Source: Methanosarcina sp.
GTDB lineage: Archaea > Halobacteriota > Methanosarcinia > Methanosarcinales > Methanosarcinaceae
NCBI GenBank assembly: GCA_013331265.1
Contig: DUGS01000020.1
Coordinates: 14,341 to 23,568 of the forward strand
DNA: 9,228 nt
Direction: 5' to 3'
The translations under genes and the position numbers were made by a program. Positions 1 to 5,460 of this stretch are shown here, piece after piece. Below the pieces are notes generated by a model that worked only from the letters and a program-made list of their open reading frames with translations, ran no database searches and was not told where the DNA came from. Numbering within the stretch: position 1 is the first letter of the stretch; each line of letters opens with the position of its first letter.

Positions 1-38
1 TTCTGATTATAGTCCTTTATTCTGGTTATAGTCCTTTA
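1..38. repeat. Two-copy 19-bp tandem repeat
   Basis: Two adjacent 19-base units (1-19 and 20-38) differ at one position only (A versus G at the sixth base). The repeat touches the window edge, so more copies may lie to the left. It sits about 15 bases before the TATA box of the transporter gene. It could be an upstream regulatory element or a neutral slippage product; the sequence does not decide between them. Confidence 0.75.
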
Positions 39-53
39 AACAGAGAGGTACCC

Positions 54-66
54 AATAAATATATAA
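54..66 (+). promoter_or_regulatory. TATA box for the EamA transporter gene
   Basis: The sequence aataaatatataag is a good archaeal TATA box. With the usual spacing of about 25 bases, transcription would begin near position 85-90. This argues against the GTG at 67 as the start codon, because it would lie inside the promoter, and favours the ATG at 91 (near leaderless) or the ATG at 118. Confidence 0.55.
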
Positions 67-90
67 GTGCTATATTTAATATCATGCAGA

Positions 91-978
91 ATGTTTCTGG
101 AGAGCAAAAAAGCGCATATGGCAGTTATTATTGGCTGCATATTTTACGGCATGAACGGGCTTTTTATTTCCCGCATCCATGATATGGCTATTTCTCCAGT
201 AATCTTTTACAGATTGTTTTTCGGTATTCTGTTCCTTTTTATATATATAGTTGCAAGAGGAAAAACCTCAGAACTCAGGTTAAAGAAAAAGAAAGGGAAC
301 CTGCTCTTGCAGGGGATGCTCGTACTGACGTGCATGCTGCTTTATTTTACCTGCCTGAAGATTACCTGCGTATCCATAGCAATTTTACTCCAGTATACAG
401 CTCCGATTTATGTAATGCTGGCTTCTCCCTTTCTTCTGAATGAGAAAATAGGAAAAGAAAGTATAGCTGCCCTTTTCGTTGCAATTACAGGAGTATATCT
501 TATAGTCAGGCCTGATGGCGGGATTTCCGGGATAGCACTTACCGGTAACTATATACTGGGCATAATAGCGGGACTGCTTTCAGGAGTTGTCTTTGCGGCT
601 CTGATCATGAACGTAAAAGTTTTAAAAAAAGAGTATCCCGAACTTGCTATGGTCTTCTGGCCTATGTTGATAGCACTTTTGTTGCTGAGCCCTTCTGCAT
701 TTGAGGTTTCCAGGGACGTCCTTTATAGCAACCTGACAGTGCTTGCCGCTTTCGGGATAGTCTCCATAGGTTTCGGAGAGATCTTTACGGTTCTTGGGCT
801 TGCTAACCTTAAAGCCCAGACCGGAAGCCTCCTTGCCCTGATAGAACCTGTCAGCGGAGTCTTTTTTGATATAGCTGTACTCGGGATTACCCTGACTTCA
901 AAAACTCTTGCAGGTTGCGCCTTAATTATGGGTTCTGCGTTGATTATAAGTTTTAAGGACTCGGAGAAGAGTTCCTAA
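91..978 (+). CDS. EamA/DMT-superfamily membrane transporter
   Basis: Predicted ten-helix inner-membrane permease of the drug/metabolite transporter superfamily (EamA, RhaT-like). Members export or import small metabolites such as amino acids; the substrate here cannot be read from sequence. The protein shows alternating hydrophobic helices in two EamA repeats. The first opens with GCIFYGMNGLF and includes the LQYTAPIYVMLASP segment typical of helix 4; the second, in the C-terminal half, carries the equivalent LLALIEPVSGVFFD. Length (295 residues from the ATG at 91) is normal for the family. I chose 91 because the segment ESKKAH before the first helix looks like a cytoplasmic lead-in and because 67 lies inside the TATA box; 118 is an alternative, with GGAG at 99-102 as a distant ribosome binding site. 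It stands alone and converges with the methyltransferase gene 78 bases downstream. Confidence 0.9.
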   Translation: MFLESKKAHMAVIIGCIFYGMNGLFISRIHDMAISPVIFYRLFFGILFLFIYIVARGKTSELRLKKKKGNLLLQGMLVLTCMLLYFTCLKITCVSIAILLQYTAPIYVMLASPFLLNEKIGKESIAALFVAITGVYLIVRPDGGISGIALTGNYILGIIAGLLSGVVFAALIMNVKVLKKEYPELAMVFWPMLIALLLLSPSAFEVSRDVLYSNLTVLAAFGIVSIGFGEIFTVLGLANLKAQTGSLLALIEPVSGVFFDIAVLGITLTSKTLAGCALIMGSALIISFKDSEKSS

Positions 979-981
979 AAG

Positions 982-1008
982 GTGGATGAAGGAGTCCACG
1001 GACGCTTT
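982..1008 (+). terminator. Candidate hairpin plus T-run after the EamA gene
   Basis: GTGGA (982-986) pairs with TCCAC (995-999) across an 8-base loop, followed shortly by TTTT (1005-1008). The stem is short, so this is a weak call. Archaeal termination depends mainly on oligo-U, and the run here is also short. Confidence 0.35.
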
Positions 1009-1056
1009 TCAGGAGAATTCCGCCCTCAGGTCCCTCCTCAAGCCCCTCCGGGGGAT

Positions 1057-2082
1057 TTACTGTGAACAGTACTCGTTTCTTGCCCTGAAAAGGGCTTTTA
1101 TGTTCTCGAGTGGGGTATGGGGAGCAAGGCCGCAGCCCGGAGCAAGGATATCGATTCCGTCTTCAAGACATGCCCTGGCTTCGATCATAACTTCATCAGG
1201 ACCTTTCATCAACAGGGTATCCGAAGGAGAAACATTCCCTATCAAACGTACCCGGTTGCCCACAACCCTCTTTGCAAAACTGACACTAACCTTCTCTTCA
1301 ATGCTGATCCCCTCAAATCCGGCATCTGCCAGAGAGTTAATTACGGCCGTGGCGTCCCCACACATATGAAGGATTTTTAAGCCATTAACCTCTCTACAGA
1401 ATTTCCTGTAGAGTGGAAAAACCGAAGCCTCAAACATCTCAGGTGCAATAATATCAGGTCCGGCTTCAGAGTCTATAAGGGTCACGGCATCTGCCCCTCT
1501 TTCCAGCAAACCGTTCGCGTACTCTATACAGGCTTCTGTCAGGGTTCCCATCAGTTCCTCAACGACCTCAGGGTTTGTGACAAACCACATCAGATAGTTT
1601 TTCATGCCTGCAAGCATGGAGGCAAGTCCGGCAGGTCCCACAACCCCTGCGACAACAGGGACATCATCTCCCACATGCTCTTTGAGGATCCCGACTGCAT
1701 CCAGCACTACCGATGTTCGCCTGCTTTCAAGAAGTGAGTCGGGGACTGAAATATTCTTAACATCGCTCTTTTTCTTGCAGGGGAAATCAGTTACATAAGG
1801 CTGTATGTCAACACTGCCCTCATCTACCGTACATCCCAGGGTTTCGGCAAGCACTGTAGTGCAGAAAGGACATCGCACGTTCTCAAACCCTGCAATCTCA
1901 TATCCTCCCAGAGCAAGTGCCGCCATTTTACTGGCATCGTAATTAGCCTGAGGCCAGTAAGCTCCTGTCATTTCCATAAGTTCAACAGTACCTGTCTGGG
2001 TAACGGAGCATACAGGAACCATGTCAATGGACTCACCTTTCAGCGCCTTTTTAAATCTCATATTCAGGGTAAATTCACTCAT
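1057..2082 (-). CDS. Methylcobamide:CoM methyltransferase, MtaA/MtbA family paralog
   Basis: Cytoplasmic zinc methyltransferase (MT2) of the MtaA/MtbA/CmuA branch of the uroporphyrinogen-decarboxylase-like TIM-barrel fold. Family members move a methyl group from a methylated corrinoid protein to coenzyme M, giving methyl-CoM for methanogenesis from methanol, methylamines or methyl sulfides. The whole fold is present (341 residues, usual length). The zinc ligands are visible as His239 and Cys241 in ILHMCGD and Cys317 in LAPGCGLAP, matching the HxC...C pattern of MtaA and MtbA. The N-terminal MVPVCSVTQTGTVELM and C-terminal TPLENIKAL are also family-typical. It is not next to a corrinoid protein or a substrate-specific MT1, so whether it serves methanol, methylamines, methyl sulfides or another substrate stays open; I do not assign mtaA or mtbA. 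The start is supported by GGTGA 4 bases upstream. A collapsed insertion sequence begins about 20 bases before the start codon. Confidence 0.92.
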   Translation of the reverse strand: MSEFTLNMRFKKALKGESIDMVPVCSVTQTGTVELMEMTGAYWPQANYDASKMAALALGGYEIAGFENVRCPFCTTVLAETLGCTVDEGSVDIQPYVTDFPCKKKSDVKNISVPDSLLESRRTSVVLDAVGILKEHVGDDVPVVAGVVGPAGLASMLAGMKNYLMWFVTNPEVVEELMGTLTEACIEYANGLLERGADAVTLIDSEAGPDIIAPEMFEASVFPLYRKFCREVNGLKILHMCGDATAVINSLADAGFEGISIEEKVSVSFAKRVVGNRVRLIGNVSPSDTLLMKGPDEVMIEARACLEDGIDILAPGCGLAPHTPLENIKALFRARNEYCSQ

Positions 2083-2091
2083 AATTTCACC
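2083..2091 (-). promoter_or_regulatory. Ribosome binding site of the methyltransferase gene
   Basis: On the minus strand GGTGA (2091-2087) lies 4 bases before the ATG at 2082. It matches the core of the archaeal anti-Shine-Dalgarno complement (GGAGGTGATC) and fixes this start. Confidence 0.7.
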
Positions 2092-2124
2092 AGATATGAT
2101 TCAGAGGTTTATGGTTGTTGAGAT

Positions 2125-2346
2125 TTAACGGGCGTCCTGGTTCATTCCTCCCACTATTGAGGGCAAGTCCCCAGGCTCTTCCCCACGTTCCGCAGGTGTT
2201 ACAATCCAATCAGGTTTTGATCTATGAGAGCGAATTTCTTGATCTAACGCCCAATTGTAGACAAACCTACAGCTACCTATATGCTGATTTAATTGAACAG
2301 CTTGAAGATCTGTAGGATAGAGCCTAAATTTGAACGCTTTCATCAT
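2125..2346 (-). pseudogene. tnpB: tnpB remnant (IS605 OrfB), N-terminus joined to a degenerate tail
   Basis: The first 35 residues, beginning MKAFKFRLYPT and continuing IGSCRFVYNWALDQ, are the standard N-terminus of the RNA-guided TnpB nuclease of IS605/IS1341 elements. After that the sequence jumps to a proline/glutamate-rich tail ending GGMNQDAR, which resembles the extreme C-termini of archaeal TnpB proteins. The RuvC-like catalytic aspartate and glutamate motifs are gone, and about 300 of the usual 370 or so codons are missing. A second minus-strand frame near 2210-2195 reads CNTCG, possibly a relic of the zinc ribbon, which would imply a frameshift as well as a deletion. The product cannot cut DNA. 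Confidence 0.75.
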
Positions 2347-2365
2347 ACAAAGACAATATGCTTTA

Positions 2366-2384
2366 ACAATTTATATATTTTTTA
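2366..2384. promoter_or_regulatory. Shared TATA region between divergent tnpA and tnpB remnants
   Basis: The segment tttatatattttttag reads as aaaaaatatataaa on the minus strand. It lies 20-40 bases ahead of the tnpB remnant and just before the tnpA start at 2391. It is a plausible TATA element for tnpB; on the plus strand it is rather close to the tnpA start codon. Whether it still drives transcription towards the methyltransferase gene is unknown. Confidence 0.4.
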
Positions 2385-2390
2385 GTAAAT

Positions 2391-2666
2391 ATGAGAGCAA
2401 ACATGAGGTGTGAGACAGGGATTCATAGAAAATTTCTATTAATGTATCATATCATCTTTGTTTGCAAATATCGAAAAGCTATACTTGTACCGATCAGCGA
2501 AGAACTCAAACAGACTATGGTTGAGATTTCAAAAGAATCGAATTTTGAAATTCTGGGAAAGTATTATTGGGGTGAAAATACGTTATGGAGTGAGGGATAT
2601 TTTGCTCCTACTATCGGAAATGTTAGTAAAGAAGCCGCAGAATATTACATATGGAATCAGGGTTGA
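2391..2666 (+). pseudogene. tnpA: tnpA remnant (IS200/IS605 Y1 transposase) lacking the HUH motif
   Basis: The N-terminal part (MYHIIFVCKYRKAIL, then ISEELKQTMVEISKES) and C-terminal part (WGENTLWSEGYFAPTIGN, then EYYIWNQG) are typical of the single-strand-specific Y1 transposase TnpA. They are joined in frame at about residue 55. The missing middle, about 45 residues judged from the usual length of about 135, normally holds the metal-binding HUH motif (as DHxH) needed for catalysis. The C-terminal Tyr of the YIxNQG helix, the position of the catalytic tyrosine, is kept. The product should therefore be inactive as a transposase. Start may be 2391 or the ATG at 2403. Confidence 0.85.
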
Positions 2667-2718
2667 AGTTGAAGCTTATATCCCCCTGAGCTAAAGACTA
2701 AGAGGTTTTACGCTTATT

Positions 2719-2727
2719 CATATAAAT
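2719..2727 (+). promoter_or_regulatory. Candidate TATA box for the small membrane protein gene
   Basis: The sequence catataaat resembles an archaeal TATA box. Transcription would start near 2745-2750, about 25 bases before the ATG at 2774 and about 65 before the ATG at 2813. It lies inside the presumed right end of the insertion sequence, so the IS end may supply this promoter. Confidence 0.4.
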
Positions 2728-2812
2728 TAAAAACCTCCACAGATGTTAGGTAAAATTGACGGATGAGAGAAAAATGGGAAAATAGGAAAATAATAAGCAA
2801 AAGAAACAGTGG

Positions 2813-3082
2813 ATGGTTCTTGCCTTTTCTATAGGTGCGGCTCTTGGAAGCCTTTACGGAGCTTTTATTCTCGGACCTGCGCTGGATAGTATTATAGAAG
2901 GGACAGCAATAGGCATCGCAATAGGAATCGGGGCTGGAGTGAGCTTAGGGGCTTTCTATGAAGTGGGGACCAGACATGAAAAAGTGAACAAAAAAGAAAG
3001 TAAGCTGCTCATCGCCGTGATAATTGCAACTTTGCTTCTGGTTCTGTCAACTGCATTTATGGCTTATTTGGGCATTAATTAA
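2813..3082 (+). CDS. Small glycine-rich membrane protein of unknown function
   Basis: I do not recognise a named family. The 89-residue product has one glycine-rich hydrophobic stretch (about residues 3-48, enough for two helices, with GAALGSLYGAF and GIAIGIGAGVSLGAF), a charged loop (RHEKVNKKESK), and a final helix (about 65-86). The glycine pattern recalls small glycine-zipper membrane proteins. The ATG at 2813 has no visible ribosome binding site. The frame continues upstream as a lysine/glutamine-rich segment (ENNKQKKQW) to an ATG at 2774 with GGATGAG before it, interrupted by a single TAG at 2783-2785. The true protein may therefore start at 2774 with TAG read as pyrrolysine, or the gene may carry a nonsense change and restart at 2813. 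At the 3' end a 21-bp tandem duplication includes the stop codon. Confidence 0.65.
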   Translation: MVLAFSIGAALGSLYGAFILGPALDSIIEGTAIGIAIGIGAGVSLGAFYEVGTRHEKVNKKESKLLIAVIIATLLLVLSTAFMAYLGIN

Positions 3083-3101
3083 GTTTATTTGGGCATTGAT
3101 T
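3064..3101 (+). repeat. 21-bp tandem duplication across a stop codon
   Basis: The 17-base words at 3064-3080 and 3085-3101 differ at one base and have a period of 21, which is seven codons. The duplication copies the last codons of the small membrane gene: the frame reads YLGIN, stop TAA, then VYLGID, stop TGA. It is probably a slippage event, and the second copy is normally untranslated. Confidence 0.8.
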
Positions 3102-3159
3102 GATTCAGAAACGGTAAGTACATCTACTTTATTTAAGGAAAATGTAGAGAGTGCCCTGT

Positions 3160-3180
3160 GTATATATTTTTCAAAAACTC
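3160..3180. terminator. Bidirectional oligo-T terminator between convergent genes
   Basis: The motif tttttcaaaaa (3167-3177) gives a T5 run on both strands. It lies between the small membrane gene (plus) and the histidine kinase gene (minus), which converge here. Archaeal RNA polymerase terminates at oligo-U tracts, so this short palindrome can serve both. Confidence 0.5.
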
Positions 3181-3209
3181 GCAACCACCACCTAACCCTG
3201 GAATAAAAC

Positions 3210-4934
3210 TTAATTCTCCTCTTTAATGGAATTGGCTTTACTCCCTGCAGGAACTATTCTCCAGTTTCCAGGAGGCACCTTTATTTCAAACTTAGCACCT
3301 TCTCCTTCTACTCCCGTTTCAATAATTTCCATACCTGTAATGGAAAGTATGCCTTTGACGAGGAAAAGGCCAAGCCCGGTATTTTTACCAACGGATTTTT
3401 CAAAAATAAGCTCTTTCATAACAGGAGAGACTCCTATGCCATTGTCCTTTACTTCGATTACAACGCTTTCCCCGGCTATATGGGAGCTTACATTAATCTC
3501 GCTGACATGTTCCCCGTGAGCTCTTGCATTGTCAAAAAGATTGTAAAAAGCTTTTTTAAGCAGGGGATCAGCATAGATTTCAAGACCTTTATCCTCTATA
3601 GAAAACTTTATCCCCTGACCTGAAAAGGCAAATGCTGCCTCTTTTGCAATACTGCATATGGCCTGCCAGGTAGGAGAAACGACTCCGAGCTCCTGATAGT
3701 CCTTCGTGAAAATAATCTGGCTATGGATTGTTTCGATCCCTTTGTTAAGGTTCCGAAGATATTTTGAGATCCTGGGATCTCCCCTTACATCCGGAGGAAG
3801 CGTTTCCGAAATTAGCTCGGAATACCCTGAAAGCACATTCACCTGATTGAGAATATCATGTCTGGTAATATTACTCATAAGGTTAATCTTTTTATTTGCC
3901 TGTTTCAACGCTTCCTGGTATCGATATATCTCCGTTATATCGTGGATCATTACCAGCTTGCCCTCTGCATCATCTCTTGTCATAAGAGGACTGATACTGA
4001 TAGTAAAAAACTTTGTTTCTGAGCCACTTTTGAGTGAGATTTCCCGACAAAAATTTCCTTCAGGAGCAGACCCTAAAATATCCACTCCCTCTCCGAAAAT
4101 ACGATCAAAGTTTATTCCTATAACCTCTTTTCTTGCCTTTCCTGCAAGTTCAAGTGCTGACTTGTTAATATCAACAATTGAGTTAGAAATATCCACAACA
4201 ATATACCCATCGTTCATGGATTCTATAACGTTCTCTCTGGCAACTGGAATAATATTAAGGAATTCATGCTGAATTGTACCCCAAAAGAGGATCAAACCGG
4301 TTATTGCAAAGGAAAATGGAGTTGGGTCAAGGAATTCAAAAGGCCCTATGTCTGCCAGGTGAAGTATGTTTCCAAGAATTGGAACACAGGCTGCAGTAAG
4401 TGCAATACCTGCCTGGGTACCATAAGGTGCTGTAAAGCGGACAAACTGCTTGAAAAAGAAGAGGATTCCAAGCATGAGTAAAACAAAAGAATAGAGATAA
4501 AAAATCCAGAAAAATGGCCCATGCTTAAGTATAAGGAGAGGAAAGTCTTCGGAGTAGTCAAGATAAAAAGCCTCGAAGTGCAGTCCGTGGATATTGTTTG
4601 TAAGCATCAGCAGAACGGTAATACAGGAAATAAGATAAAGCACTTTCTCATACTTCCGTGCAAACTGCCTGGATATTCCAGAATATTCGGCAGCAAATAA
4701 AAACCACGCTACAGGAGTAAAGGCAATCCCAAGGTACTCGAGACGGGCAAATAAATACTTGTACTCAATGTCCATAAACCCTATTTCAAAAGCGTAATTT
4801 ACTGACCAGAGAGCCATGCCTAGCATAACCAATATAAAATGTTTTGCAAAAGGCAATCTGCGGTAATTAAAGACTTTGTATGCTCTGATCGCAAGTAAGG
4901 TGGATATAAGCCCTGAAAAAATCAATGCTCCCAT
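3210..4934 (-). CDS. Membrane sensor histidine kinase: 7TM - PAS - kinase core
   Basis: Predicted membrane-bound two-component sensor. Residues 1-225 form about seven transmembrane helices, resembling the N-terminal 7TM region found in many methanogen histidine kinases. A PAS sensor domain follows at about 230-340 (ENVIESMNDGYIVVD, closing with VMIHDITEIY). The dimerisation/phospho-acceptor region has the H-box TRHDILNQ with His359. The ATPase domain shows an N-box FYNLFDNA (462-470), G1 box DNGIG (497-501) and G2 box GLGLF (520-524). All kinase residues are present, so it should be active; the signal sensed is unknown. No response regulator is encoded nearby, so it is an orphan kinase by position. 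The ATG at 4934 is the only ATG available, but the frame is open for 14 more codons with a family-like LQIHTAAFPF and GGAAGGT upstream. A CTG start at 4964, perhaps replacing an ancestral ATG, is possible. Confidence 0.93.
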   Translation of the reverse strand: MGALIFSGLISTLLAIRAYKVFNYRRLPFAKHFILVMLGMALWSVNYAFEIGFMDIEYKYLFARLEYLGIAFTPVAWFLFAAEYSGISRQFARKYEKVLYLISCITVLLMLTNNIHGLHFEAFYLDYSEDFPLLILKHGPFFWIFYLYSFVLLMLGILFFFKQFVRFTAPYGTQAGIALTAACVPILGNILHLADIGPFEFLDPTPFSFAITGLILFWGTIQHEFLNIIPVARENVIESMNDGYIVVDISNSIVDINKSALELAGKARKEVIGINFDRIFGEGVDILGSAPEGNFCREISLKSGSETKFFTISISPLMTRDDAEGKLVMIHDITEIYRYQEALKQANKKINLMSNITRHDILNQVNVLSGYSELISETLPPDVRGDPRISKYLRNLNKGIETIHSQIIFTKDYQELGVVSPTWQAICSIAKEAAFAFSGQGIKFSIEDKGLEIYADPLLKKAFYNLFDNARAHGEHVSEINVSSHIAGESVVIEVKDNGIGVSPVMKELIFEKSVGKNTGLGLFLVKGILSITGMEIIETGVEGEGAKFEIKVPPGNWRIVPAGSKANSIKEEN

Positions 4935-5071
4935 GAATGGAAATGCAGCGGTGTGAATTTGCAGGCTGATAAGACGACCTTCCTTTTATCAATTATTATT
5001 ATGTGAATTTGGAGAGTCAGGAAATAGAAGTAAAAAAACACCAGACGTTTTAATTATTAGATAAAGACTAA

Positions 5072-5088
5072 CTATATAAATATATGTG
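5072..5088 (-). promoter_or_regulatory. Candidate TATA box for the histidine kinase gene
   Basis: On the minus strand this reads catatatttatatag, containing TTTATATA, a close match to the archaeal TATA consensus. A start about 25 bases further along would give a leader of roughly 115 bases before the ATG at 4934. The motif is nearly palindromic and could also act on the plus strand. Confidence 0.4.
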
Positions 5089-5377
5089 CCTAGCACGAGG
5101 CGCGGATAACCTTCTGATACGGGATTCACAGCATACATCCAGAAAATGAGAGATAAAAACATATAATTACTCTCAGTAAAAAGAAAGCAATTTTTTGTTC
5201 AGATAGTTCTTATTTAAGAGGTCACCCAAACATCGAAGGTTCTTAAGTATTCCAGAGTTTCCTTACTTTCATTACCTCGGGATTATTGCTTTTAAATAGG
5301 CTCTAACTCTTTAGATATACTATGAATTTACTTCTATACATAATGAACTTTATTCATATAATAGTATGTGCCTTCCA

Positions 5378-5438
5378 GGAAATTGGGAATCACGAATTTC
5401 CAGACCCTAAAAGATGGAGATCCTTAAAGGAGATCTCC
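5378..5438 (-). terminator. Two adjacent hairpins downstream of the specificity-domain gene
   Basis: GGAGATC (5416-5422) pairs with GATCTCC (5432-5438) over a 9-base loop. GGAAATT (5378-5384) pairs with AATTTCC (5395-5401) over a 10-base loop. On the minus strand the first stem is followed by a TTTT run. They lie 22-83 bases past the stop codon at 5461, so a transcript-end role is reasonable. Confidence 0.4.
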
Positions 5439-5460
5439 GGAAAAATTGCTGTTTATTGGC

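Larger units (their letters stand above)
2103..2740. mobile_element. Degenerate IS200/IS605-family element with divergent tnpA and tnpB remnants
   Basis: This block holds a tnpB fragment on the minus strand and a tnpA fragment on the plus strand, diverging from a shared AT-rich promoter region, as in IS605-type elements. Intact elements of this kind are roughly 1.7-2 kb; here both genes have large internal deletions and the block is about 0.64 kb. Both flanks carry a similar AGAGGTTT motif (2103-2110 and 2701-2708), and on the right GAGGTTTT (2702-2709) can pair with AAAACCTC (2730-2737) across a 20-base loop, compatible with the subterminal palindromes of this family. The exact ends are estimates. 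IS200/IS605 elements make no target duplication, so none is expected. Confidence 0.7.
4935..5460. other. 526-base spacer between histidine kinase and specificity-domain genes
   Basis: AT-rich spacer with stops in every frame and no convincing gene. It holds the kinase promoter on its left side and two small inverted repeats at its right edge, listed separately. A good plus-strand TATA (actatataaatata, 5071-5084) leads only to a 6-codon frame at 5145, so a plus-strand transcript from here would be non-coding. I see no tRNA or rRNA features. Confidence 0.5.

Noticed and set aside
986..1369. 127-codon plus-strand open frame opposite the methyltransferase
   Set aside because: It lies antisense to a clearly conserved enzyme, has a low-complexity serine/proline/arginine-rich translation and no recognisable domain.
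2391..2666. A functional domesticated TnpA-like protein
   Set aside because: The HUH metal-binding segment is absent, so catalytic activity is excluded; domestication for another role has no support in the neighbourhood.
3658..3674. A 13-base word (atggcctgccagg) shared by the kinase gene and the spacer near 6899
   Set aside because: One copy lies in conserved coding sequence, the flanks do not match, and a single shared 13-mer is weak evidence of a repeat.
3847..4272. 141-codon plus-strand frame inside the histidine kinase gene
   Set aside because: It mirrors the PAS/H-box coding region on the opposite strand; the kinase has all its motifs intact, so this frame is a shadow.
5071..5170. Plus-strand promoter and small RNA or small gene in the kinase upstream region
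   Set aside because: The TATA-like sequence is good, but the only downstream frame is six codons and no stable RNA fold or terminator is evident, so it is mentioned only in the spacer entry.
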